A stretch of DNA of 64,000 nucleotides, from assembly GCA_934095825.1 (NCBI GenBank), contig CAKOKQ010000008.1:1-64000 (forward strand), read 5' to 3'. Shown here piece after piece: positions 53,665 to 62,872 of the stretch (the first letter of the stretch is position 1; every line of letters begins with the position of its first letter). The stretch is from an uncultured Bacilli bacterium. Lineage in GTDB: Bacteria > Bacillota_I > Bacilli_A > RF39 > UBA660. A program made the translations under genes and the position numbers. The notes beneath the pieces are model-generated. The model worked only from the letters and a program-made list of their open reading frames with translations. It had not been told where the DNA came from and made no database searches.

Positions 53665-56600
53665 ATGAACTTTTTAAATAATTATTTTAAATATCAAAAT
53701 GAAAGCGAAATAGTTGGTTTAACTTCTGAGTTGAACATTTTTTGCATACTTAATTATTTTCAAAATACTAATAAAAGTGTTTTAATTTTAACTAATACTT
53801 TATATGAAGCTAATAAATATTATGATTCTATATCGACTTATACTGATGACTGTTTGTTATTTCCTATGGACGATTTTGTTGCTTCCGTCGCACTTGCTAT
53901 TTCTCCAGAATTAAAAATTAAAAGATTAGAAACAATTAACATTTTAAAAGAAAATAATCATAAAATTGTTGTTACTAATTTAATGGGGTTACTTAGATAT
54001 CTTCCTGATTATAGGGCCGCTAGTAAATTAGAGTTTAAACTACAAACCGGAATGGCTATTAATCGTGATAAAATTTTAGAAGTATTAGATTCTTTTGGAT
54101 ATAAACGAGATACTTTGGTAACTTCGACTGGCGAATATGCTGTTAGAGGTTATGTTATTGACTTATTCTTAATCGAGCAAGAGCACCCAGTTAGAATTGA
54201 GTTTTTTGGTAATGAAATAGAATCAATTCGTTTCTTTGATGAAAATACCCAAATGTCTATTAAAGAAGTAAAAGAAATAATTTGCCTTCCTTATCAAGAA
54301 ATTACGACTACGACCAAAAGTTCAATACTAGATTATTTAGATACACCAACCATATTTGAAATTGATAAAGAAAGTATTGATTTAGGATATGAAAAATTAT
54401 GTGAGGAAATTTTAGCCTATAAAAAAGAAAATAACCTAGAAAAAGATTTGATGTTCAAGTTAGAAGATATTAACATTAAAAATGTGTTATATCTTAATAA
54501 ATTTGTTAACGATAGAAAAAAAGCAATAGTTTATCAAAGTAATACTTTAGATAATTTTAATTCTAATTTTCAATTATTACGAGAATTTGTAAATAAAAAG
54601 TTAGAAGATAAGAAGACGATAATTTTTTGCTTATCTAGAAAAGCAGAAATAGATTTTATTAAAGAAATGTTTCATGTAACTAGAGTAGTTGATGAAGAAC
54701 ACCTATTTATTGAAAAAGTTAATATTCTTAATAAAAAAATTAATAATGGTTTTGAATTTGATAAATATGTTGTTATTGGCGAATATGATATAGAAAAAAT
54801 AAATAACCGCGAGATTAAATATAAAAATAGTTATAAAATTGGTAAAAAAATAAAAGGTTTTGACCAATTACAAGTTGGAGATTATGTGGTGCATACAATT
54901 CACGGTATTGGTCAATATCAAGGTGTTATTTCTTTAACTAAGAATGGTGTTGTTAAAGATTATCTTCAAATAATATATGCTGATAATGATAAAATTTATG
55001 TTCCGGTTGAAAAGATTAGTACCATTTTTAAATATTCATCAAAAGATGGAGTAGCGCCAATTTTAAGTAAATTAAATGGTACCGCTTGGGCAAAAACTAA
55101 AAAGGCTTTACAAAAGAAAATTCATGATATTTCTTTAGAATTAATAAAACTATATGCAGCGCGTAGTAAAGTAACGGGTCCCGTTTTTAAAGATGATCCA
55201 ATGGATGTTATGTTTGATGCTGATTTTAAATATGAACCGACGGCTGACCAGCAAAAAGCATTTGTTGATGTAAAGAAAGATTTAGAAAATAAAGTACCAA
55301 TGGATCGTTTATTATGTGGTGATGTTGGTTTTGGTAAAACTGAAGTAGCTTTTAGAGCTATGTTTATGACAGCCATTAATGGTTTTCAAGTGGCCTATTT
55401 GTGTCCAACAACTATTTTAAGTAACCAACAATATGAAAATGCTTTACAAAGATTTAAAAATTTTCCGGTAGAAATTGCCTTATTAAATCGTTTTACAACC
55501 AAAAAAGAAGCTGAAAGAATAATTGATGGCTTAAAAAAAGGTACCATTGATATTGTTTTTGGAACTCATCGTTTGCTAAGTGATGATGTTGGTTATAAAA
55601 ATTTAGGATTGTTAGTAGTTGATGAAGAGCAAAGATTTGGGGTAACGCATAAAGAAAAAATTAAAAAATATAAAAATGATGTGAATGTTTTAACTTTATC
55701 AGCAACACCAATTCCAAGAACTTTAAAGATGGCTATGTCTGGTTTACGAGATTTATCAATAATTGATACAGCGCCAGTAAATAGATATCCAGTTCAAACT
55801 TATGTTATAAAAGAACAAGATATGGTGGTTAAAGATGCAATCTATAAAGAATTAGGGCGTAATGGGCAAGTTTTTGTTTTGTATAACCGAATTGATAGTA
55901 TCGAAAGTAAAAAAGCCGAATTACAGCGTTTAGTACCGGAAGCTAGAATAGTTATTGCACATGGAAGAATGAATAAAACGCAAATGGAAGATGTTATGCA
56001 AGATTTCATTGATCATAAATATGATGTTTTATTATGTACGACTATTATTGAAACCGGAATTGATATAGCAAATGCTAATACATTAATTATTTATGATGCT
56101 GACCGTTTTGGCTTAAGCCAGTTGTACCAAATTAGAGGGCGTGTGGGTAGAAGTTCTAAGATTGCTTATGCTTACCTAATGTATAGTAAAGATAAGCTGT
56201 TAAATGAAATTGCGGTTAAACGATTAGAAGCTATTAAAGAATTTACGGAATTAGGTAGCGGCTACCGAATTGCCATGCGAGATTTGTCGTTGCGCGGCGC
56301 GGGAGATATTTTAGGAAGCGACCAAGCAGGATTTGTCGATGCCGTAGGACTTGATCTATATATGAAAATGGTTGATGATGAAGTTAAACGCCTTAATGGG
56401 GAAGAACCAGTAGAAGATAAATCAAATAATTCTTTAATTGATGTTGATACCCATATTAGCGATTCTTATGTATCTGATGAATCATTAAAAATTGAAATTC
56501 ATCAAAAAATTAATGAAATTGATAGTTTTGATAAATTAGTAGAAATTCAAAAAGAATTAGAAGACCGCTTTGGTAAAATTAATGAACAAATTAAGATTTA

Positions 56601-56901
56601 TATGTATGAAGAATGGTTTGAAAAATTGGCCATGTCTTTAAATATAGAAAGAGTTGTTCAAAATAATAAAATTGTTGAATTAGAAATACCGGCTAATTTA
56701 ACGAAAAAACTTAAATTTGATAAGTTATTTATGCAAATATATAATATATGTCCTAAAGTTCAATTTAGATCGATGCTAAATAATGTTTATATAACTTTAC
56801 CAATAGGTAATTTACCTAAGCATTTTGTTTATTATTTAGTTGATATTTTAAATTTAATAAAAGACGAAGTAAATAAAGAAGAAGTGAATAACAATAATTA
56901 A
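53665..56901 (+). CDS. mfd: Transcription-repair coupling factor Mfd
   Basis: 1078 aa. UvrB-like N-terminal module, RNAP-interacting domain (GDYVVHTIHGIGQYQGV, about residues 408-424), SF2 translocase with Walker A CGDVGFGKTE (about 551-560), DEEQRFG and the TRG motif region (QLYQIRGRVGRS), and a C-terminal domain that contacts UvrA. Removes stalled RNA polymerase at lesions. Slightly shorter than Bacillus Mfd. pth-mfd order is ancestral; spoVT would come next but is displaced to 62.4 kb. Confidence 0.95.
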   Translation: MNFLNNYFKYQNESEIVGLTSELNIFCILNYFQNTNKSVLILTNTLYEANKYYDSISTYTDDCLLFPMDDFVASVALAISPELKIKRLETINILKENNHKIVVTNLMGLLRYLPDYRAASKLEFKLQTGMAINRDKILEVLDSFGYKRDTLVTSTGEYAVRGYVIDLFLIEQEHPVRIEFFGNEIESIRFFDENTQMSIKEVKEIICLPYQEITTTTKSSILDYLDTPTIFEIDKESIDLGYEKLCEEILAYKKENNLEKDLMFKLEDINIKNVLYLNKFVNDRKKAIVYQSNTLDNFNSNFQLLREFVNKKLEDKKTIIFCLSRKAEIDFIKEMFHVTRVVDEEHLFIEKVNILNKKINNGFEFDKYVVIGEYDIEKINNREIKYKNSYKIGKKIKGFDQLQVGDYVVHTIHGIGQYQGVISLTKNGVVKDYLQIIYADNDKIYVPVEKISTIFKYSSKDGVAPILSKLNGTAWAKTKKALQKKIHDISLELIKLYAARSKVTGPVFKDDPMDVMFDADFKYEPTADQQKAFVDVKKDLENKVPMDRLLCGDVGFGKTEVAFRAMFMTAINGFQVAYLCPTTILSNQQYENALQRFKNFPVEIALLNRFTTKKEAERIIDGLKKGTIDIVFGTHRLLSDDVGYKNLGLLVVDEEQRFGVTHKEKIKKYKNDVNVLTLSATPIPRTLKMAMSGLRDLSIIDTAPVNRYPVQTYVIKEQDMVVKDAIYKELGRNGQVFVLYNRIDSIESKKAELQRLVPEARIVIAHGRMNKTQMEDVMQDFIDHKYDVLLCTTIIETGIDIANANTLIIYDADRFGLSQLYQIRGRVGRSSKIAYAYLMYSKDKLLNEIAVKRLEAIKEFTELGSGYRIAMRDLSLRGAGDILGSDQAGFVDAVGLDLYMKMVDDEVKRLNGEEPVEDKSNNSLIDVDTHISDSYVSDESLKIEIHQKINEIDSFDKLVEIQKELEDRFGKINEQIKIYMYEEWFEKLAMSLNIERVVQNNKIVELEIPANLTKKLKFDKLFMQIYNICPKVQFRSMLNNVYITLPIGNLPKHFVYYLVDILNLIKDEVNKEEVNNNN

Positions 56902-56991
56902 ATTTGCTAAAAGATTTTATTATAGTGATTATAAATGTTGGTATTGAATGTATAAATTTATGAGAGAAATTTCTTGTAAAATGATTATATT

Positions 56992-57003
56992 TGATATGGA
57001 CAT
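56992..57003 (+). repeat. Solitary copy of the 12-bp repeat unit
   Basis: TGATATGGACAT differs by one base from the unit tandemly repeated at 12819-12945; the following TTT also matches. It lies in the 190-bp gap before the FucO-FIST gene. Confidence 0.45.
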
Positions 57004-57091
57004 TTTTTTACATATTAGAAACTTTTTTATATAACTTTTGTGTATCTTTTTAATTTTTATGGTAAAATTAAATCATAATAGGAGGTAAGAT

Positions 57092-59431
57092 ATGGCTAAT
57101 AGAATGGTTCTTAATGAAACTTCTTATTTTGGCTGGAATGCTAGAGAAAATTTAGTATCAGAAATCAAAAAGAGAAATTTTAAAAGAATATTAGTTGTAA
57201 GTGATGAAAATTTAGTTAAATGTGGGGTAACTGGTAAAGTAACTGAATTGTTGGATAATGCTAAAATAAAGTATAGTGTTTTTGATAAAGTTAAACCTAA
57301 TCCAACAATAAGTAATTGTCATGATGGGATAAGGGCTGCTAAGAAATTTCATGCTGATAGTTTAATCGCTGTTGGTGGGGGAAGTGTTATAGATACAGCT
57401 AAATGTATTGGTATCGTTATTAATAATAGAGAATTTTATGATATAAATTCTTTAGAAGGTGTTGCTGATACTAAGAATAAGTCGTTACCTATAATTGCTT
57501 TACCAACAACGGCCGGTACGGCGGCAGAAGTAACAATTAATTATGTAATTACAGATGAAATTGGGAAAGTTAAAAGAGTTTGTGTAGATACAAATGATAT
57601 TCCCGTTTTAGCAATAATTGATACAGAATTAATGAGTAAAATGCCTAAAATGACGGCAGCTGCCACCGGCTTAGATGCTCTAACTCATGCAATGGAAGGA
57701 TATATTACAAAGGCTCATTGGGAAATTCCCGATATGTTCCATTTACAAAGTATGGGAATGACTTATAAAAATTTAGTAAAGTCCGTTAATAAAGAGCGCG
57801 ATGCTCAAGAACAAATGGCAATGAGTGAATATATTGCGGGAATGGGATTTTCTAATGTCGGACTTGGGATTGTTCATTCTATGGCTCACCAATTAGGGGC
57901 AACTTATGATATTGCTCATGGTATTGCTTGTAGTTTGTTTTTACCATATGTTTTAGAGTGGAATGGAGAAGTTGCTTATGATAGATATCGTAAGATGGCA
58001 GAAAGTTTTGGTTTAACAACAACTGGTAAAACTGATAAACAATGTGTAGAACTTGTAGTTAGAGCAGTTCGTGATTTAGAAAAGACTTTAAAAGTACCAA
58101 TGACTTTAAAAGAATTAAATGTAAGTCCAGATAGTTTTGAGGAAATGGCTGCTAAGGCTTTAATTGATCCTTGTACGGGTGGTAATCCACGAGAAGTTAC
58201 AAAGGAAGATATTATTGAACTATTTAATAGAGCTTATGAAGGAAAAGGAGTTAGTAAAAACATGAGAACTAAAGTTGGTTATAGTGAAAATGTAGATGCT
58301 TATACAAGTGGTGTTGAAACTGCTAAAATGGCTAATAAAATAGAAAATCCACAAGTTGGTTTATTATTTACCAGTTGTGTTCAAGATCAAAAAGAAATCA
58401 TGAAAGGCATTAAGAGTGTCTTAAAAGATATTGATATTGTTGGTTGTACTTCCAGTGCTGCTATATGTACACAAGATGGTTATTTAAATAAACCTACTGG
58501 TTATTCTGGTATGATGTTGTTGGGTGGCGATGCTAAGGTTGTTGCTGCTGGTTCGCCAAAGACTAATGATGATGCTAGAAGTATTGGTCGTAAATTAGCA
58601 ACTAAAGCTGTTAAAGAGGCTAATTGCATTGAAAAACCAAGTTATGTATTTGTAAGTGCTTCACCAAAAGAAGAAGAAGAATACTTAAAAGGTATTGCTG
58701 ATGTAATTGGTGATGTTCCAGTATTCGGTGGTAGTGCTGCTGATAATACAGTAGAAGGTAAATGGAGTTTACTATATAATGGTGAGGCTTTTGCTGATGG
58801 TTGTGTTATGGCTTTAATTTATGCTGATACCGAGATTAAGAACTTATATACTGGTAATTATGTAGAAACTAAAGATGCTGGTTTAATTACAGAAGTTAAA
58901 GATAAGAGAACATTAGTTTCTATAAATGGAAAACCTGCTTTAGATGTATATGCAGATTGGACTGGTAAGAAGATAGAAGATATGATGGGTAATAACTTAC
59001 TTACAGAAACAATCTTTAATCCACTTGGAGTAAAAGATCAAATTGGTAATGTTACGGCTGTTAGACACCCAATGTTTGCTAATGTTGATAAATCAATGAA
59101 TATTGGGGCTAACTTGGAAGAAAATACCGCTATTATTCATTTAACTAATACTCCTGAAGGCATGTTAGATAGTAATGCTTGTGTTGTTAAGAAATTAAAT
59201 GATTTAATGGATAATACACCAGAAAGTTATTTTCTTGTTCACTGTGGTGGTCGTCGTTTAGGACTTCAATTAACTAATATGGAAGATAAAATTTATCCCG
59301 CTATTAAGAAGGCTATTCCTAAAAAAGAATTCTTAATGGTATTTACCTTTGGTGAATATGGTAGATGTGAACATTCTAGTAATATTGTTGGTGGTTTATC
59401 TCTATCATTTACTGGATTTGGAAAGGAATAA
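57092..59431 (+). CDS. FucO-like iron alcohol dehydrogenase fused to a FIST sensory module
   Basis: 779 aa in one open frame. Residues 1 to about 385 are a complete group III alcohol dehydrogenase close to lactaldehyde:1,2-propanediol oxidoreductase: start MANRMVLNETSYFGW, NAD loop GGGSVIDT (97-104), TTAGTAAEVTINYVITDE, iron ligands in LDALTHAMEGY, HSMAHQLGA and DIAHGIACS. A linker (about 386-410) leads to FIST_N (VGLLFTSCVQ, then DIVGCTSSA, VFGGSAADN) and FIST_C (VRHPMFANV to a terminal C-G-R and LVHCGGRRLGL block). FIST modules usually sense small ligands in signalling proteins. GGAGGTAAG precedes the ATG. Downstream aldA after 3 nt suggests aldehyde metabolism linked to sensing. Confidence 0.88.
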   Translation: MANRMVLNETSYFGWNARENLVSEIKKRNFKRILVVSDENLVKCGVTGKVTELLDNAKIKYSVFDKVKPNPTISNCHDGIRAAKKFHADSLIAVGGGSVIDTAKCIGIVINNREFYDINSLEGVADTKNKSLPIIALPTTAGTAAEVTINYVITDEIGKVKRVCVDTNDIPVLAIIDTELMSKMPKMTAAATGLDALTHAMEGYITKAHWEIPDMFHLQSMGMTYKNLVKSVNKERDAQEQMAMSEYIAGMGFSNVGLGIVHSMAHQLGATYDIAHGIACSLFLPYVLEWNGEVAYDRYRKMAESFGLTTTGKTDKQCVELVVRAVRDLEKTLKVPMTLKELNVSPDSFEEMAAKALIDPCTGGNPREVTKEDIIELFNRAYEGKGVSKNMRTKVGYSENVDAYTSGVETAKMANKIENPQVGLLFTSCVQDQKEIMKGIKSVLKDIDIVGCTSSAAICTQDGYLNKPTGYSGMMLLGGDAKVVAAGSPKTNDDARSIGRKLATKAVKEANCIEKPSYVFVSASPKEEEEYLKGIADVIGDVPVFGGSAADNTVEGKWSLLYNGEAFADGCVMALIYADTEIKNLYTGNYVETKDAGLITEVKDKRTLVSINGKPALDVYADWTGKKIEDMMGNNLLTETIFNPLGVKDQIGNVTAVRHPMFANVDKSMNIGANLEENTAIIHLTNTPEGMLDSNACVVKKLNDLMDNTPESYFLVHCGGRRLGLQLTNMEDKIYPAIKKAIPKKEFLMVFTFGEYGRCEHSSNIVGGLSLSFTGFGKE

Positions 59432-59434
59432 AAA

Positions 59435-60871
59435 ATGGCAAAGAATTTAATTGGGGCAAGTTGGTGTGATGCAAGTAATAGGGAAGTAATTGAGATTACT
59501 AACCCTGCTACTAATGCACTAATCGATACAGTACCAAAAAGTACAAAAGAAGACTGCGACAAGGCAGTTGAAGCGGCTTTTGAGGCACAAAAAGAATGGG
59601 CTAAAGTGCCTTTACATGAAAGAGCAAGTCGTTTAATGAAGTTTGTTTCTTTAGTAGAAAGAGATAAAGACAGTTTAGCAAAATTATTATGCGAAGAAAC
59701 TGGTAAACCAATTAGTGAAGCAATAGGAGAAATTGCTAATGTTTCAATAGGCATTCCGGCATTCTGTGAAAGAGCAAAACATGAATATGGAAAAGTAATT
59801 CCTTATGGTCAAGAAAAAGGTAATGAGGCTACTTTACAATATACAGTACAGGCTCCTTTAGGAGTAGTTGTAGCGGTAATTCCATTTAATTTCCCTAGTG
59901 ATTTATTCTGTCAAAAAGTTCCTGCAGCTTTATTAATGGGAAATAGTGTTATTTTAAAACCTAGTGCCCATAATCCTTTAACTCTAACTAAGTATGTGGA
60001 GTTATTAATTGAAGCTGGTATTCCTGCTGGAGTAATTAACTTAATTAATGGCGCTGGTGGTGAGGCTGTTCAGAGTTTAGCCGAAAATCCTAAAGTAGCG
60101 TTAGTAAGTCTTACTGGTTCTACTTTGGCTGGTGCGGAAACGATGGCTAAATGTGCTAAAAATATTACTCATGTTATGTTAGAATTGGGAGGAAATGATG
60201 CTTTCATTCTTCATAAAGATGGTGATGTTGATTTAGCGGTTAAAGAAACTATTTGGGGTCGTTTATATAATACTGGTCAAGTTTGCTGTGCTTCTAAACG
60301 CTTCTTAGTTCATAAAGATGTTTTAGATGAATTTGTTAGTAAATTAACAGAGACTTTTAAAGGCATTAAAGTTTGTATGCCTAGCAATCCTAATGCTAAA
60401 ATTGGTTGTTTAATTAGTGAAGATGCTGCTAAAAAGGTAGAAGAACAAGTTAATTCTACTGTAGAATTGGGCGCTAAGGTTGTTTATGGTGGACGCCGTA
60501 AAGGGGCTTTTTATGAACCAACTATTTTAACTGATGTTAACCGTGATATGCCTGTTGCTAAAGATATGGAAATCTTTGGACCTGTTGTTTCTATTATTAG
60601 TTATGATACTATTGAAGAAGCAATCGAGATTGCTAATCAATCAAGTTTTGGTTTATGTGGATGTATTATTTCTAAAGATCAAAAGGTATGTCAAAAAGTT
60701 GCCAATGAACTTGAATGTGGTGGCGTAATTATTAATGGTGCTTCCTTCTTCCGTTCATTTGAAATGCCATTTGGTGGCTGGAAACATTCTGGTTATGGTA
60801 ATGAAGGCGTTGCTAGTACTCTTCATGAAATGAGTAGAACTAAGACTGTTATTTTAAAAAATATACTTTAA
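59435..60871 (+). CDS. NAD(P)-dependent aldehyde dehydrogenase, lactaldehyde/glycolaldehyde type
   Basis: 478 aa ALDH superfamily enzyme. General base Glu in LELGGND (about residue 251) and nucleophilic Cys in GQVCCASKRF (about 285), plus the FGPVVSIISY and MPFGGWKHSGYG regions. Sequence style resembles AldA/succinate-semialdehyde types. It immediately follows the FucO-FIST gene, so both likely act on the same aldehyde: the dehydrogenase reduces it to a diol and this enzyme oxidises it to the acid. Substrate is inferred. Ends at a strong terminator. Confidence 0.9.
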   Translation: MAKNLIGASWCDASNREVIEITNPATNALIDTVPKSTKEDCDKAVEAAFEAQKEWAKVPLHERASRLMKFVSLVERDKDSLAKLLCEETGKPISEAIGEIANVSIGIPAFCERAKHEYGKVIPYGQEKGNEATLQYTVQAPLGVVVAVIPFNFPSDLFCQKVPAALLMGNSVILKPSAHNPLTLTKYVELLIEAGIPAGVINLINGAGGEAVQSLAENPKVALVSLTGSTLAGAETMAKCAKNITHVMLELGGNDAFILHKDGDVDLAVKETIWGRLYNTGQVCCASKRFLVHKDVLDEFVSKLTETFKGIKVCMPSNPNAKIGCLISEDAAKKVEEQVNSTVELGAKVVYGGRRKGAFYEPTILTDVNRDMPVAKDMEIFGPVVSIISYDTIEEAIEIANQSSFGLCGCIISKDQKVCQKVANELECGGVIINGASFFRSFEMPFGGWKHSGYGNEGVASTLHEMSRTKTVILKNIL

Positions 60872-60897
60872 AATATATAAATAGGTTTTAACAAAAT

Positions 60898-60946
60898 AAA
60901 AAGATGATTACTTATAGAAACTTTTCTACAGTTAGTCATCTTTTTT
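60898..60946. terminator. Bidirectional intrinsic terminator
   Basis: AAAAAGATGA (60898-60907) pairs with TCATCTTTTT (60936-60945), with an inner TAGAAA/TTTCTA hairpin. It separates the convergent aldehyde dehydrogenase and FemX-type genes. Confidence 0.88.
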
Positions 60947-60962
60947 AAATATTATAAAATTT

Positions 60963-62186
60963 TTATTTTTTAATTATATTTTTAATTTTCCTTAAAATAT
61001 TAAATAAGGTATTAGCAGGACTTAAAGACAATTCATAAGCACCAAGAAGTTCTTCGACATAGCCGCCGAAGCCTTTTTTAAATTCGTAAACACCACGGTC
61101 TTTGCCATTAGGATTAAATACATCTTGAATACCAAAGAAGTTATATCTCTTATAATTATGGTCGGCAGCATATTTAATTATTTCCCATTGTAAACGATAT
61201 TGACCACAAAACTGCATATATTCGGCATAAGAACCACTAAATAAATAAATGATTTCATCACCATATAATATAAACATAGCAGCTGATAAAGGAATGATTT
61301 CACCTTTTTCTTGCATTAAATTTTTGGCTTCTTTTATTTTTTTATTATTATTTTCGATGTCCTTTTTCATGACTTCTTTTTTCTTTAAGTTAGAATTAGA
61401 ATCAGATAACTCTTCTAATTTAGAAGTCATTTCTTTATTAGAATCTTCTAATTTTTGAATATAATTCTTTAGATTAATTTCACATATTTTAAAAGTAACA
61501 TCATCTTTAAAACAATCATACATTTCTTCATAATATTTTAAAGATTTATCTGAAAATGATCTACGATCACAAGTATCGCTGGTAATAGTTTTAAATTCTT
61601 TTAATTCATCTTTAGATAGTGTTCTAATATTTAAATTATATTTAGTTAAAGTTTTATTAATATTATTACGAGTACTACTACGAAAATCATTAAATAATTC
61701 TTTACTAGTTTTACCATTAATATCAAGACAATAAGTCCATTTAACTTGGCTACTTTGAGAATCTTTATAACCTAATGTATGTAAATATTCTATAATATCT
61801 CGGTTATCAAATTCATCAGTAATTTCCGCTTCCATATTACGAGAAACAGCAGGTATATAAGGGTCAATTATTAATTTTAAGCCGTTTTTATTTTTTAAAA
61901 ATTCTTTGACATTATCGGTCATAAATCTAAGTAATTCTTTATTATGATAATCAAGAATAAAGCCTTTATAAGCCTCATATGTTATTTTACCTAAGAATTT
62001 TTGTGGGGTTTCGGCGATAAGACTGGCTGCAATAACTTTGCTATTTTCTTTAATTCCTACTAAATAAACCTTGGTTCCATCACATTCTAATTTCTTTTTC
62101 ATCATTACAGTTTGAAAGAAATTTTTATTATTTTGTGTATCGACAAAATTTTGAAATTCTTGTTCTGTTAGTTCTGTAAATTTCAT
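60963..62186 (-). CDS. FemABX-family peptidoglycan bridge aminoacyltransferase
   Basis: 407 aa. Two GNAT-like domains with a long helical arm between them (about residues 240-295, Lys/Glu/Ser-rich coiled coil) and the C-terminal YNFFGIQDVFNPNGKDRGVY, EFKKGFGGYVEELLGAYEL blocks are typical of FemX/MurM/FemA. These enzymes add amino acids from aminoacyl-tRNA to the lipid II stem peptide. The start at 62186 has GGGTGA 4 nt upstream; 62198 does not. Monocistronic. Confidence 0.9.
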   Translation of the reverse strand: MKFTELTEQEFQNFVDTQNNKNFFQTVMMKKKLECDGTKVYLVGIKENSKVIAASLIAETPQKFLGKITYEAYKGFILDYHNKELLRFMTDNVKEFLKNKNGLKLIIDPYIPAVSRNMEAEITDEFDNRDIIEYLHTLGYKDSQSSQVKWTYCLDINGKTSKELFNDFRSSTRNNINKTLTKYNLNIRTLSKDELKEFKTITSDTCDRRSFSDKSLKYYEEMYDCFKDDVTFKICEINLKNYIQKLEDSNKEMTSKLEELSDSNSNLKKKEVMKKDIENNNKKIKEAKNLMQEKGEIIPLSAAMFILYGDEIIYLFSGSYAEYMQFCGQYRLQWEIIKYAADHNYKRYNFFGIQDVFNPNGKDRGVYEFKKGFGGYVEELLGAYELSLSPANTLFNILRKIKNIIKK

Positions 62187-62277
62187 TGTATCACCCATTT
62201 ATAAGTATAAACTAAAATTGTAATATTTAATAGTTAAAAAGAAATAAATCTAATAATTTATAAAAGATACCTTTTAT

Positions 62278-62305
62278 GGAGAGGCAGGTGGGAAGAAATA
62301 ATAAG
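62278..62305 (+). repeat. Four-G-run element, copy 3
   Basis: GGAGAGGCAGGTGGG followed by AAGAAATAATAAG, 67 bp upstream of the spoVT start and in the same orientation. Two-layer quadruplex spacing. Confidence 0.55.
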
Positions 62306-62371
62306 ATTATAAATAAAAAAATAATGTTATAAATTTTAAAAAAAAGACAATAATAAACTTAGAGGTATGAT

Positions 62372-62839
62372 ATGAACGGACAAATAAAAAGAATTGATGA
62401 ATTAGGTCGCATTGTAATTCCTAAAGATATAAGAAAAAGACTTTCTATTAAGACTAATGATACTTTAGAAATAGGGATGGATGGCGATAAAATAGTTTTA
62501 AACAAAAGAATAGCTATCAAAGAGTATAATGATTATGTTAAGACTTTACTAACTATTTTAACTAATTATAGTGGGATTAAGTTTTTAGCAACTAATCGGG
62601 AAGATATTATTTTTAATAATACGGATATAAATGGTTTTGAGGTTAAGAAGTATATTAATATGTCTTTATATGAAATGGATAAGGTTAAGGATGAGATATG
62701 CAGTGGTTGTGATATAAGACCAGTTATTATTGATAGTAATGTAGAAGGGATTATTTTAGTTATAAATAGTGAATGTAATAAAGAAATTGGGAAAATTATT
62801 AATATTTTAGTTACTTCTAAACTTGATATTTCATGTTAA
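62372..62839 (+). CDS. spoVT: SpoVT-like AbrB-family transcriptional regulator
   Basis: 155 aa. The N-terminal AbrB swapped-hairpin domain (RIDELGRIVIPKDIRKRL, then DTLEIGMDGDKIVL) is followed by a GAF-like C-terminal domain, the two-domain layout of SpoVT. In Bacillus SpoVT fine-tunes sigma-G genes in the forespore and lies directly after mfd. Here about 5.5 kb separates them. AGAGGTATG precedes the ATG. Confidence 0.85.
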   Translation: MNGQIKRIDELGRIVIPKDIRKRLSIKTNDTLEIGMDGDKIVLNKRIAIKEYNDYVKTLLTILTNYSGIKFLATNREDIIFNNTDINGFEVKKYINMSLYEMDKVKDEICSGCDIRPVIIDSNVEGIILVINSECNKEIGKIINILVTSKLDISC

Positions 62840-62872
62840 GAATTATATACTCGTATTAGAACAGGAGATTTT

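Noticed and set aside
59293..59754. Minus-strand 153-codon frame across the fusion/aldehyde dehydrogenase junction
   Set aside because: Antisense to two well-conserved coding ends, with no independent signal.
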